The notes under the pieces were generated by a model that saw only the letters and a list, made by a program, of their open reading frames with translations, made no database searches and was not told the origin of the DNA. Below are positions 20,939-33,720 of a DNA stretch of 64,000 nt, piece after piece; the first letter of the stretch is position 1, and each line of letters starts with the position of its first letter. Made by a program: the position numbers and the translations under genes. Source of the DNA: Plantago ovata (Eukaryota; Streptophyta; Magnoliopsida; Lamiales; Plantaginaceae); assembly GCA_028274465.1 (NCBI GenBank), contig CM051457.1, forward strand, positions 60,326,899 to 60,390,898, read 5' to 3'.

Positions 20939-22188
20939 TGATGAATGTGTATTTTACACTTTCATTCAGGTATTTTTCACATATTTTAGCTATCCTCTAT
21001 GTTAATTTAGCTATATTTTAGTGCATTTTATTAGAATAGTGTCACGTTTCCCTTTAGATTTTATTTTACAGGTTTTGGGTGAAAATCGAGGATTTCCGGG
21101 CAATTATATTGAGGTTGACAAGGAATTGGTGTTCTAGAAGCCTATTTGGAGTATCTGAATGTTTCCGGATAGGATTTGGAGTCTAGGGGCCGAATCTGAA
21201 GGTTAGAAGGCCACTAGAAGTCAGAAACCGAGTCCGAAAAGGGGAAGAAATCCAAAAACGCATCGAAAACGCGGAATTCCGCGAAAAACTCTCCGGGGCG
21301 AACCGCCCCACAGTAATTCGAGGCCTATATATAGTTGCTCAGTTTTCTCCGAAAATATACTTTTCCAGACCTACTTTCTCACCTTTCTCTGTAGTTTTAG
21401 GTAGGGACTTCCCAGAGCCTGTTCTGGGGGTTCGTAGCTTAGGGGACACTTTTTCATAGCAGATTGGAGCTTGTAGGATCGCAATTCTCCGGAGATTGAC
21501 AACCTTCGGTAACTGTGTATCTTACAGTTTATTCTACTTATTTTTATATTCTTTCAACATGTTTTCTACTATGATTTCTGTTGATTGCATGCCTATTATG
21601 AGTAGCTAAACTTATCGTTGGTGGTAGTATGTGAATTCTTAGCGAAGGGAAGATAATCATGCTAATGGCTATATCGCGCATTATACTCCGTGTTATTGCT
21701 TTATTTCGTTGATCAGGCACAGCCTAAATTCTCGTATGTTGTATTAATTATTATGCACAATCGGACCCTCGTTGACCTGTACGCGAGTTTATCTTCGTAG
21801 TGTTGAATAATTACGGAACACATTAGGACAATAGTGATTGACTTGTCAGACCCATTATCTTCGTAATGCTTAATAATTGCAACAGGACACTAGATTGATT
21901 CAAAGATCTCCATGCAAGACCGAGGAATTTATGCATGATTATCGACCCATTATGCTTTGAAGGATCATACTATCACCAATCTCCATTATCTGCTAGAAAA
22001 CCCCTTTGCTATCTGTCTGCTGTTTTATATTCTCTTGTTAAATAGATAAAGCTAGTTATAGTCCTGAGAGAACGACACTCGAGTCATTCTACTACTACAC
22101 TACGGTTTTCGTTGTAGTTGTGGATTGCCTTTGGCATAATAACAAATATTATTTGCTGAACCGGAACTCGACAAATCCGCTTTCATCA
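20939..22188 (+). mobile_element. 3' LTR of A2, complete
   Basis: 1250 bp from TGATGAATGTG to CTTTCATCA. U3 carries palindrome GGGGCGAACCGCCCC (about 21296-21310) right before TATATATA (21326-21333). It is the reference for the A-family LTR in this window. Confidence 0.93.
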
Positions 22189-24081
22189 ACTCTTCATACA
22201 CGTTCAAGGGTATAACATTCACTCCCGCTCCCGTGTCTAGAGTTTCCACTATTCCGTCCTTCTTCCCCAAGCCGATTTCAACATCGAAGCTCTCTTGGAT
22301 GGGCACTTCCACCATATCCACCATCTCATCCTCAGACGATGATTTTTTTTCACCTCTTCAACTATCGCATCAGATTGTGCGACAACTTCCTCTTCAATAA
22401 CCACCTTAGGAGTCTCGACATCCTCACTCACCTTGCAACTTTCAATTATCTTGCAACTTGGCACCTCAACTCGTGCATTGTCTCTCACAACCGTGATCTC
22501 CACGGGCAAATCAGTCACCACGGTTATGGCCATAGCCTTCTCCGTGTTCCCGGGAAACTTCCCTTGCTCTCTACTAGCCCCCCGATCTATCAACTCTTGC
22601 AACTTCTTATGGAGGTTGCTACTACTAGCCTCAAGCTTCTCAAACCGCTGATTGTTAGTAGCTTCATTACGATAGTAATGCTCCATAAACTTATTCGTCT
22701 TCAACACAAGATCGTTGAGAGAAGAGACGAGAGGAGAAGGGAGCACCCCTCCACCTTGCGGTCCCGAACTAGCAACTTGAGGTGGAGGTGTAGGATTAGA
22801 AGGTGGTGCTCCTTCATACCAGTTGTTCCCATAGCTGAGACGGCTTCAATCTTGATGTGGACCATAGGCATATTGGTCCGGGTTGTGGACATAACCACGG
22901 TTGCCTTGATTCTGGTACCCACCTCGTGGTCCTTGTCCTCCACGGTTTTGTGGCCTCATATTGCCATATCCTTGCCCGTAGTTCACATCTCCAACTACTT
23001 GCTCTCCCTCAGCAGCATACACTTCTTGACGGACATTGTTCGTGATATATTGCTCTCTAGCAAATTCAGAACGGCATAAATAGGTCGGGTGCCCATAGTT
23101 CTTGCACACACCACAAACTTCCGTAGAAGGAGAAGGAACGCTTTGCCTCAAAGCTTGCTTCACTTCATGGGCGAACCCATCGAAGGCATCTTGTTCTACC
23201 ACTACCTTGGACTCACCTCTTTGCTCCTTTTGGAGCACACGAGCCCTCACATTTCGGTTTTGGGAATTACGGTACATCATGTCCAGCTTCACTTGAGCTT
23301 GAGAAGGAAGCAACTCCCCCATACTACCTCCACAAATACTATCCACTTCAGATTGAATCTCGGGATGTAAACCATTGTAAAAGAATTGGAGAAGCTGACC
23401 TTTATCATACCCGTGATGTGGGCATCGATGATGCAACCCCATGAATCGATCATAGGCCTCGTGGAAAGCCTCATCATACCTCTGCTCGAAGGAGCTAATT
23501 TGGCTCTTCATAGCCATCATCTTGGAAGCGGGGTAGTAACGCTCCATGAACTTATCAAAACAAAGATCCCATGCTGTCAAAGACCCGGCCTCCAAAGTAT
23601 TAAGCCAAGCCTTTGCACGATCACCTAGCCCCATAGAAAAGACCTTCATACGGAGATCATCATCCGTAACACCAGCTCCTGGTCGCCCAAGATGGAGAAC
23701 AAAATTCTCGAGCTCATTCAAGAACCCAATCACGTCCTCATTAGCCATCCCATAGAATTTGGGAAGTTGTTGGAACATGTGATTCTTGATCTCCAAGTTC
23801 CTTGTGGCATCATTGATGACAATTGCTGGTCCTCTAGCCCCAACCGTAGGCTTAGTAAGTGTACGTATAGGCCGCTCCGCCATTTCACCTTCCAAGAAAA
23901 CAGATTCAAGAATTGGCTCCAAAAGATAAGAAGAAGACTCTTCCCGAATACCAGATGTGGAAGCTCTAGATGCTACTTCTTCAAACTCGAGATTCAAATT
24001 CCTCCTTCTCCTTTGAAACAAACGATCGATCTCGTCTACAAAAGGTTCAATAATAGGTCTACCTGTTCGGGTTCTAGGCAT
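22189..24081 (-). pseudogene. gag-pro: Athila-type gag-protease, broken and truncated (B2)
   Basis: Starts MPRTRTGRP at 24081. The capsid region and zinc knuckle CGVCKNYGHPTYLC are intact. A TGA replaces an Arg codon near 22846. A frameshift lies in a T8 run near 22340 (B1 has no such run). The frame then reaches the DTGAG protease motif and stops at the A2 junction, so the protease body is missing. Otherwise it is very similar to B1 gag-pro. Confidence 0.9.
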
Positions 24082-24202
24082 GCACTCACCTGAAATGAAG
24101 AGTAGTGAGTTTCCAAGTCAAAAAGAACAAAAGACAGAAATAAGGCAAAGAAAAGATGTTGGCTGAAAAAACCAAAACAAAAACACCAACCAAAGGAGTT
24201 AA

Positions 24203-24220
24203 GTCCCCGGCAACGGCATC
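24203..24220 (-). other. degraded tRNA-Asp primer site (B2)
   Basis: On the minus strand it reads TGATGCCGTTGCCGGGGA; the GGCGCC near the tRNA 3' end has changed to GATGCC. Probably a poor primer site now. Confidence 0.65.
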
Positions 24221-24224
24221 AAAT

Positions 24225-25607
24225 TGATGATGTCGTTTTTCACCAATTAAATTTGTTTAATAGCCAAAGAACACTTATCACTACACAAACTAGAGTGCAA
24301 TGGCAAGTTGTCCCCGTGTGTCGTTCTCTCGGGACCTAACGTGGCTTTGTTTGTGGTTTTTGCTAGTTATTTCAGACAACGTGTTCAAGTGTTTATAGAA
24401 TTGTTTTCTTAGAACAAAGCAACGAGAAATCAGATTGTTGTAATCAAGTTTGGAAAACGGTTGGTGGTAGAAATCAAATACACATGCATGGGTTAGGAAT
24501 ATGCTCACAAGTTCAGTGCGTAGAACCTTCGATCAAGTCTCCTAAGCAACTCGTCTAGGTAACTTTCAAGACACACATAATAAAAGACCACTATCAATAC
24601 TTTAGAGGTGCTTGTCACTAACACCATTTATCTAGCATGCTGCAAATCTCTAACATACAATCCTATAGCTTTCATTGACCAAGAGTTTGTCACTATACTC
24701 AATTCGAATATATTTTATAGGCAACTAAGAATCATATGAAGGAATTTGCAGCAAGATTGAATCACAATCTCATGTAAGCATAAACATAACCCATAGCATG
24801 CATATTCTACATTCTACCACCAACACAAAGGATTTAGCTACTCATATTCATCAACATAGACATCAAATCATATGAATTGTAAATAGAATACATCAAATCA
24901 AACTACTAGACAAGAGATAATGATACAATGTTACCACCAAGCTGTCACTAATCGGTGGGTATTGATGAAAACCTCTCCGTAGATGAAACAATGGATGCAA
25001 TCCTATGCCAAAACCTTTAATCCAATCTAAAATACAATGTAATCTGAGTTTTCTCTGTGTTTTGGGGCTTAGGAGCTCTGCCAAAACGAAGCCAATGTTC
25101 AAAAGTATGGAAAAAGTAACTGAAAATCCGATTAAAGAAGGAAAATCCCGATTTGTAACTGCTGCCAAGCGGACCGCTTGGCAGGCGAAGCGCTTGGGGC
25201 CTCCAAGCGCTTCGCTTGGTCTGCTGTACCATTTCCACTGGAATCTGAAGCGCTCCGCTTCACTATTCCAGGCGCTTAGCTTGGCTCCTGGGCAGATTTT
25301 TGTCTTGCAACTCAATCCTTTTGCCCTCGTACGGCCCTCGGGTGCCTTGGACTCATCCTTCTCAATGCTTATTGATGCTCAAGCACTCACGAACAAGCCG
25401 TGGAGATCAAGAAACTTCAACGGGGCCATTTTCTATCAAAAAAAGCTCGTTTTTAGGTCCAAAAACTCCGTTTCGTTCCTAAGTGCCTGAAAATGCAGAA
25501 AACACAAAACGTGACACTATTCTACAAAACTAACCAAAAAACAAGGCTAAAAGGTAGAAAAAGAAGGTAAAAAAGACAAGATGAACGCGTCAAAAATACG
25601 TTCATCA
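24225..25607 (-). mobile_element. 5' LTR of B2
   Basis: 1383 bp; on the minus strand it begins TGATGAACGTATTTTTGACG, as in the B1 LTR. The palindrome cluster (about 25165-25275) has cores CCAAGCGGACCGCTTGG and AAGCGCTCCGCTT. Confidence 0.88.
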
Positions 25608-25852
25608 AAGGTGCTGGAAACTAACTTTCATTGTCTTGCAGATAATCAAAGTATTGCAGATATCTTCGACTCCGACGAAGGAGAAGATTCACCGGACTAT
25701 TACGAAGACTTGGTACCTGTGTTTGCTTTTGGAGTATTGTAAGTCTTCTAATTGACGTGTTTAATATATATGATCAATTAACCTGCATGTTAAGAAAATT
25801 TTTGAAATTCCGCTGCGTACCCTAGGGGTAACTCTGACCTTATTTTCTTACA
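25608..25852 (+). mobile_element. 5' LTR remnant of E
   Basis: Ends TTTTCTTACA as the 3' LTR does, immediately before the initiator-Met primer site. Confidence 0.92.
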
Positions 25853-25853
25853 G

Positions 25854-25866
25854 TGGTATCAGAGCG
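25854..25866 (+). other. primer binding site, tRNA-iMet (E)
   Basis: TGGTATCAGAGCG, the standard initiator-methionine primer site of plant copia elements, 1 nt after the LTR. Confidence 0.93.
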
Positions 25867-26008
25867 AGGTTAATTGATTGCGTATATACGTATATATGTT
25901 ATGTGATTTTGTAGTGTATGTGGATGCAATTGATTCTATGATTAATTCGATTTTCAAAAGTTTTTTTTTATATAAATTTAGAATTTATATTTTTCAAAAA
26001 AAAAATTA

Positions 26009-26237
<229 letters not shown>

Positions 26238-26689
26238 CGGGTTGGACCCAAAATCGAATTTTGGAAATTTTGAGGATTGAATTTTATATTTGGAATGTAA
26301 ATATGATTTAATTGTAATTGTTGTTAACTAGAGGGGTTCAATTTAATTAGGATAAAGTTAAGGGCTTATTTGTGATTTATCAATTTATTGTTTATTATAA
26401 ATAAGTCTTTCTACTTTTGAATTTTAAATTTAACACCTCCAAGGTTTCGAAAATTACAATTGAGTCCTTCGGGTTTTCGAAAATTGCTACCTGGTCAATA
26501 GAATTTTCGATTTTTCAATCTAGTCCAAATTTTCAATTTTTCATAGAGATTATAAGTATGGGATTATAATTTTCATAATGAAATTATGAAGTCATTTGGC
26601 ATCCACATAGGCTACTATTTGTTTGTATGCTCAATATGCTATTGTTTGACAATGCATGTTTAAATACCATGTATTTTACTTTCCGTTCG

Positions 26690-26870
26690 ACCGCTATGCA
26701 TGCGAGGGTAGGCGGCGCCCTCTTATTTGTCGGAGCGCATATTTTTATGTATGGGTAGGCGGCGCCCATTATGTGCTTGACCGCGTTTAGAACTAGAATG
26801 GATAGGCGGCATCCATTACGTGTAGACCGCTCATGCATGATGGGTAGGCGGCGCCCTTATTTGTTTGTAG
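26690..26870 (+). repeat. tandem repeat of about 45 bp with GGGTAGGCGGCGCCC core
   Basis: Cores at 26706, 26753, 26800 (degenerate GGATAGGCGGCATCC) and 26842, so spacing is 47, 47 and 42 bp. Between cores GACCGC and ATGCATG-like stretches recur. It lies in the leader of E. Confidence 0.85.
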
Positions 26871-27417
26871 ATGACTGATAACAACCCTCAAGCTACAAGC
26901 CCCAACCAATATAAGTGCAGAAATATGTATACGTATGTGTTTCTGAGATGCTTTCCATGGGGTGCTTTAATTCTGAACTTTCATTGCGTTCCCTGTATTG
27001 GCGACCTCGTCTTGCAGACTCGCAGTGATCGTCAGATTAGAGTAAGCCTATGGTTATAACTTACTGCATATTGTATCTAGCGACCTCGATAGGTACAATA
27101 TGTAGAGCATCAGGTTAAATTAGATTTAACACCCAAGAGTTGCGTGACGCAATTGGATAGTCCTACCCGTCATATTATGTTATTCGACCAGCCCCCGTTG
27201 GAGTATAGCATAGTATGGATTTGGATCTTGGCCACTACGGTAACTTGTTGGACATTACCCGTATGTTTGTTTTGGAGGCAATCATATGTGAAAATAGTGG
27301 AAGCTAAACAACTAAAGGACCTTGTTGTTTAGTTATGTTGACTGTGTATTTCGAAATAGTATTTCAATAGTTGATTTATTATTTTCGTTCTATACTATTT
27401 CTCCTAAGAAAATAGAA

Positions 27418-28638
27418 ATGGCGAGTATCTCGCTCCGTGCTGTCTTAGAGAAGCAAATTTTGACCGGACCAAACTTCCTAGATTGGATCAGGAATATACG
27501 TTTGGTGCTGAGGTACGAAAGGATTGAGTACGTCTTGGACGAGGCTAATCCCTTGTGTCCCGAGAATCAGACTACTGATCAAGTTGTTGCCTGGAATCAA
27601 GCCAACAAGGCAAAGGCTGATAAGCATCAAGAGGATGCTAGATCCGCACAGTGTATTATGCTGGCGGCAATGAGCAATGAGCTGCAGAAACAACATGAAA
27701 GCATGTTGTCGTATGAGATGCTGAAGCATCTTGAGTCGCTCTTTAAGACGACAACCAGAAGTGTTGAATTTGATTTGATCAAAGAGATACACAGATACAA
27801 GCTCAATGAAGGAGGGAACATGTCTGAACATGTTCTCAAAATGATTGGTCTCATTGAGAAGCTTGTCGATGCCGGTGTCAAGCTGGAGAATAAGATCATG
27901 GTGATCTTTGTCCTTCAATCATTGCCGAGTTCGTATTCGCAGTTCATCATTAACTACACGATGAATGCGAAGGACGTTACACTGCCCGAACTCCATAATC
28001 TGCTGAAGAAATATGATCAAACTCTTCCTAAGAAGGAGAAGTCGATCATGTATGTTGGGCAACCGTCTAACCAAAACCCGAGAAACAAAGGTGCTAAGGG
28101 TAAGGGAAAGTCGGGAGCCAAGGCTAACACTTCGAGTGATAGGCCTAAGCGTCTGAACCAGAAAAGGAAGTTCAAGAGGAGCGGAACGGTACGCACAGAT
28201 GAATGCCTTTTCTGTAAGCAGAAAGGGCATTGGAAGAAAGATTGCCCTAAGCTAAGGGCAGATCAAGCTAAGAAGCCGCCGACTTCTAGCTCTGGTATGT
28301 TTGTTATTGAAATGAACATGACTACTTTTGTCTCCAATGGTTGGGTATTAGATACAGCATGTGGCTCACACATTTGTAATAATGTGCAGGGGCTAATTGA
28401 CCACAGGCTAGTCAAGCAAGGTGAAATCGACTTGCATGTTGGGAACGACAATCCAGTTGAAGCCAAACGCGTTGGACGCTGCAAGATAGATTTACCATCA
28501 GGACAATGTTTAGAACTTGATAACGTTTATTTTGTTCCATCCATTTTAAGAAATATTATTTCCATTCCATTGTTGGACAATTTGGGTTTTTCCTTTCGAT
28601 TTGCTAATAATACTTGTTATTTTTCATTAAATGACTAG
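27418..28638 (+). pseudogene. gag-pol: copia gag and protease (E), ends at premature stop
   Basis: ATG at 27418 (MASISLRAVLEKQILTG). A UBN2-type gag domain spans about residues 10-215, a basic linker follows, a zinc knuckle CLFCKQKGHWKKDC lies near 263-276, and the aspartic protease motif DTACGSHI is near 311. A TAG at 28636 and a frameshift before 28664 separate it from the rest of the polyprotein, which in an active copia would be one frame. Gag binds RNA and forms particles; the protease processes it. Confidence 0.9.
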
Positions 28639-28663
28639 TTGTATGGAAAAGCTCGCTTAGTGA

Positions 28664-30205
28664 ATGGTTTATATACATAACAAGCAACGGTCTTCAAGTA
28701 GGAAGAATAATCCATCTTATCTATGGCATTGTCGGCTAGGCCATATCAATGAAACACGGATTCAAAGACTAAGGAAGTTGGACTACTTAGAACCATTTGA
28801 TTTTGAATCATATGGTACATGCGAATCATGTGTTAAGGGTAAGATGACGAACAAACCTTTTGTTGGACAAGGTGTTCGTGCCACTCGCTGCTTAGAGCTC
28901 ATACATACCGATGTATGTGGACCTTTTAAAGTCCAAGCACGTGGAGGTTATCCTTACTTCGTTACCTTTACTGACGATTTCTCAAGGTATGGATATATTT
29001 ATCTTATGAAGAATAAATCTGAGACCTTTGGGAAATTCAAGGAGTTTAGGAATGAGGTCGAGAATGAATTGAACCTAAGGATAGTCACTCTTCGATCAGA
29101 TCGAGGAGGTGAATACCTTAGTGAAGAATTTATCGACTACTTGAAGGAAAATGGAATTCAATCGCAATGGACCCCTCCTGGAACACCACAATTAAATGGT
29201 AAGTCTGAGAGAAGGAATCGAACCCTGTTAGACATGGTGAGATCAATGATTGGATTCTCGACTCTTCCAAAATATCTATGGGGATACGCGCTGCAAACTG
29301 CAATCTACATTTTGAATCGTGTACCATATAAATCAGTGGAGAAAACTCCTTATGAGTTATGGAAAGGAAATAAGCCCTCACTGGGCTATCTTAGACCTTG
29401 GGGTTGTCCTGCGATAATCAAATTGATGCTCACTGATAAGTTAGATGCCAAGGGTGTCAAAGTATATTTCATAGGCTATCCTCGTCAGACGAGAGGCTAT
29501 GAATTCTATCATGCTGAAGGTCACAAGGTGATAGTATCTAGAAACGTCAAGTTTTTAGAAGCACAATACCTCGAAGAAGAGAGGTTAGATGATATGATCG
29601 AACTTGAAGAAATTCAAGACTTTGACACGCGCGAACATGAGTTCACTAAATCTTCTGATTTGGACTCAAGTTCAATGGGAGCTTTCGAAGCAGACAAGGG
29701 TAATGATATGACACTTGCTAGGCATGTCATAGTCAGTGGGAGTCATGTGATTAGATCAACAGTTGAAACCACACCAATGGAACCCGTTGTCAATCAACCT
29801 GTGCAACAAGTTGCACAAGAGCAGCCTCCCGCAAGGGAACGGGGTCGCAGCGCGCGACCGGCTGCATCAGTGCCCACTGATAATGTTCGTGTCACACGAA
29901 GCCAGAAAAGAAAAGCACCAGAAACGCCGACAATAGCACCAGTCGAGCTCCATAGGTCGAAGAGGATCCAAAAAGGACCTCAGAAGCAAAGCCTTATGAT
30001 AGAAGACATCAGTGAACTTGATGTCGGCTTATCAGATCGGGAAGACCCCGAGACCTACAAAGAGGCAATAAATTATATTGACTCAGACAAATGGCAAGAG
30101 GCCATGGAATTAGAAATGGACTCCATGTACCTGAACCAAGTTTGGAGATTGGTAGACTTGCCCCAAGGGGTTAGACCTATTGGATGCAAATGGGTCTTTA
30201 AATGA
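28664..30205 (+). pseudogene. gag-pol: copia GAG-pre-integrase and integrase (E)
   Basis: Opens with the zinc-binding pre-integrase region (WHCRLGH...CESCVKGK) at about residues 18-60. The integrase catalytic Asp residues lie in HTDVCGPF and LRSDRGGEY, and the Glu in SERRNRTL. A linker rich in charged residues and the start of reverse transcriptase ([18 protein letters not shown]) follow, ending at a TGA near 30205. It is frame-shifted from both neighbours. Confidence 0.9.
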
Positions 30206-31128
30206 AAGAAGATGCCGATGGCAAGGTACAAACGCACAAGGCTAGACTTGTGGAGAAAGGCTACACGCAAAGGTATGGCATCGATTACGATGAAACCTTT
30301 TCACTAGTAGCAAAGTTGAAGTCTATTCGAATTCTACTTGCGATAGCTGCCTTCTATGATTATGAGATCTGGCAGATGGATGTAAAGACTGCCTTCCTCA
30401 ATGGCAACCTTGAGGAAGAGGTCTATATGGTACAGCCGGAAGGTTTTATTAGTAAAACCAGGCCAACTGCTGTATGCAAATTACAGAGATCCATCTATGG
30501 GCAAGCGTCTAGGAGCTGGAATATCCGCTTTGATGAAGCTGTCAAATCGTTTGACTTCGTCAGAAGCGTAGAAGATCCCTGTGTCTATACTAGGCACAGC
30601 GACAAGGGAGTCGTTTTCATGATCATTTATGTTGATGACATTTTGATCATGGGAAACAATGTCTCTATGCTAGAAGAGACTAAAGTTTGGTTATCAAGTA
30701 CCTTCTCAATGAAGGACTTGGGTGAAGCGAACTACATCCTAGGGATAAAGATCTATAGAGATAGATCCAAGAGGATGTTAGGATTGACACAGTCCACCTA
30801 CATCGACAAAATACTGAAGCGTTATAAGATGGACGACTCAAAGAGAGGCTTTCTCCCAGCTAGGCATGGGATCGTCTTATCAGTTAAGGATAGTCCTAAA
30901 ACTGATGAAGAAAGAAAGGCAATGAGTCGTATGCCCTATGCTTCGGCAGTAGGGTCTATAATGTATGCAATGAATTGCACAAGGCCAGATGTGGCATATG
31001 TGCTTAGTGTCACTTGTCGACACCAACAGAATCCAGGAGTACCTCACTGGACTGCTGCAAAGAACATTCTTAAGTACCTTCGACGACTAAGGAAATGTTC
31101 TTGGTGTTTGGTGGAGAACCAGAATTAA
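30202..31128 (+). pseudogene. gag-pol: copia reverse transcriptase (E)
   Basis: Typical copia RT blocks: KARLVEKGYTQ, WQMDVKTAFLNG, and the catalytic YVDD in MIIYVDDILIMGN. Two residues appear deleted where other copia RTs read SIYGLKQASR (here SIYGQASR). The frame is lost near 31095-31128, before RNase H. Copies RNA to cDNA in an active element; inactive here. Confidence 0.9.
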
Positions 31129-31640
31129 AGATGTCTGGTTGTGTCGACGCTGGATTTGAATCAGATCCTGATGACTTTAAGTCACAGACATGATACGTAT
31201 TCAAATTGAACGGAGGAGCTATCTGTTGGAAGAGTTCTAAGCAATCTACGATTGCTGACTCATCCACAGAAGCCGAGTACATTGCTGCATTAGAAGCATC
31301 GAAAGAAGCTGTCTGGATTTCAGAGTTCTTGAAGGAATTGAGGGTTGTTCCTGCTCCTAGTCCAATAACGATTTATTGTGACAATACGGGCGCCGTCGCT
31401 CAAGCCAAGGAGCCTAGATCTACAAACAAGAACAAACATGTACTTAGAAAGTATCACGTTATACGTGAGATTATTGATAGAGGAGAAGTTAGTATAGAAC
31501 GTGTATCAATCACGAACAACGTGGCAGATCCTTTCACCAAGGTCTTATCAGTGGATGTCCACTTAAGACATTATGCTAATCTGGGTATTAAGCATAAAGG
31601 TGACTGGCTCTATTCCAAGTGGGAGATTGATAGTGTATAT
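31129..31640 (+). pseudogene. gag-pol: copia RNase H (E)
   Basis: After the frameshift, coding resumes with GCVDAGFESD (near 31140) and a TGA at about 31190. The open part from 31206 has SSTEAEYIA, IYCDNTGAVAQA and a terminal NVADPFTK motif, all typical of copia RNase H. It ends near 31610 where similarity to known C-termini fades. Confidence 0.85.
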
Positions 31641-31868
31641 GTCCTAGAGACAGTCTTTATTAAGGGCATGCAGCCCTTATTAAGGGCATATATATACTAT
31701 TACACAGGTCAACGTAATATAATATATGTTTGTTGTTTGACTATTGAGTATCGCTTTCATATTTATATTACACCAGGCATACAACATGTCATATCTCTAT
31801 TCCTGTCTGTATTGATATTAAACATGTCCCCTCGGATAGATGACCGATCACACAGATAGTGGGAGCAG

Positions 31869-33720
31869 TGTGAGCTATCATCTATCCCAAACTCTCCCTA
31901 GTCGAGGTTCATCTCGAATGTAGGGGTCTGAATGAACCAACTGAGACTAGTATGCGTGGAGGTTATACTTGTTAGAGCAAGTGTGAGCCGATCCCACGGC
32001 CACGGAACGGATTGTTGGACAATCAAGAAACGTTCCCATAACTCCGCATAGTTGTTCGAGGGGTGATTACCGAACAATGGAAGTACCCACCGGAAACTCC
32101 CATCGATGTATACTCTACACCGAAGTGTCTATGGAAACCGGTAAGTAGTCGAAGTGATGCAAGTCGTCCTTTGGACTTACAGGACTTTATCATCACATTT
32201 GTTGCCCCATATCCTTGGTGGACCCGTCGATGTCAGCTCTGAATAAGCAGTTGACCCAAGACACGATCCAGGATTATGGCTACATACAAATGGGGATGAT
32301 AAGTGATTCTGTGAAGGATTCATCTCTCATGTGTAGCACAGGAGAGCATTGCTCATAGTCGTTCATAGTTGTGATTGGTAAAACCATTGGCCAGCGTATC
32401 AATATTATTATGATAGTCATAATAGATATTGGATTCACCATGCAACTCACTGAAGACGCCCGTGGATGTATTATTGGGATAGACACTTCATCGATCCTAG
32501 ATGCATTCGAGTCAGTCAGATGAAGGGACGTTACCATCGCCGCGTTGAGCGCAACAGACTTCACAACGAAAGGATTTTGCTTTGAGAAACCTCTCAAACA
32601 TCCTCATGTATTAATATTGCAAATGGAACCGTCTAGGAATTCCATTTTGCCTAGTCTGGGACTTGCTTAATACAACGAGGCCCTATGGGTCACACTATGT
32701 GGTGATTCAACTTATCCGAATATCCTTGAAGATGGAATCGCAATTAATATAGAATTAATTGTGATTGATGTATTAAAATTGATTTGGAATTAATTATAAT
32801 AATTTGTGGCTCAATTAATGATTTGGAATTATTAATTGAATTGGCTGATCAATTGTATTTTATGTAAATACAATTAAAGATTATATTTTAGAAATATAAT
32901 AGAGGTATGATTTGAAAGGATATGTTAATTTAGACTTAATATATGCACATGGGCAAAATCTACTTAGAGTTTGAATTGCCTTAGAATTATATGTGGGTCC
33001 AAAATTGGAACCCACCTAACCTCCCTAGGACTCGCGCGCGCGCAGCTTGAGTAGGGGAAACTCCTTCCTCTATTAGAAGTCAAGGATAAGTTAGATTTTC
33101 CTGATTGAGTTCTAACTTGATTGGGAATGAATCTAGACTTGAATTGGTTTCCTATTGCGATAAGAATTAGATTCTTATTCCTTTATGAAGTCTAATTGAT
33201 TATTCATTAGGCTTCTATTGACTACTATATATAGTAGACTATTAGAGAGCTTTTACATGGTTGATTCAATAGACACACTTTGAGATCATTCTTTCTACCG
33301 GTTTTCTTAGAGAAAATAAAAAGCTCTCCCCTACCTCATACTAGCCACGCGCGCGCCACCCCTCACCGGAGGAAAATCGCCGCCCCATCTTCTTGGCCAC
33401 ACAAAGAATATCCTAGCATTCTTTCCGATAAGTTGTTCATCCGTGGATACCAAGGTTGAGGTTCAAGGAGCTGGAAACTAACTTTCATTGTCTTGCAGAT
33501 AATCAAAGTATTGCAGATATCTTCGACTTCGACGAAGGAGAAGATTCACCGGACTATTACGAAGACTTGGTACCTGTGCTTGCTTTTGGAGTATTGTAAG
33601 TCTTCTAATTGACGTGTTTAATATATATGCTATATACATGATCATTTAACCTGCATGTTAAGAAAATTTTTGAAATTCCGCTGCGTACCCGAGGGGTAAC
33701 TCTGACCATATTTTCTTACA
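31869..33720 (+). mobile_element. 3' LTR of E
   Basis: 1852 bp, from TGTGAGCTATC after the purine tract to TTTTCTTACA. A TATATATA stretch near 33224-33233 is a candidate promoter. A G/C alternating run lies near 33031-33045 and again near 33348-33357. The left boundary is set by the purine tract and the TG start only, since most of the 5' LTR is lost. Confidence 0.8.

Larger units (their letters stand above)
14978..22188 (+). mobile_element. Athila-like non-autonomous element A2
   Basis: The 5' LTR is reduced to its last 306 bp by the B1 insertion; the interior and 3' LTR are complete. The plan is the same as A1: primer site, gag-pro, stem-loop, palindromes, leader intron, ORF2 relic, stem-loop/purine modules, LTR. 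It inserted into the protease region of B2, whose sequence starts immediately after 22188. Confidence 0.92.
22189..25607 (-). mobile_element. Athila-like element B2, truncated by A2
   Basis: Read on the minus strand: 5' LTR (25607-24225), a degraded primer site, and gag-pro (24081 downward) cut inside the protease at 22189 by A2. It is closely related to B1. Its LTR outer end (25607) abuts the remaining 5' LTR of copia element E, so B2 inserted into E. Nothing 3' of the protease remains on this side. Confidence 0.9.
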
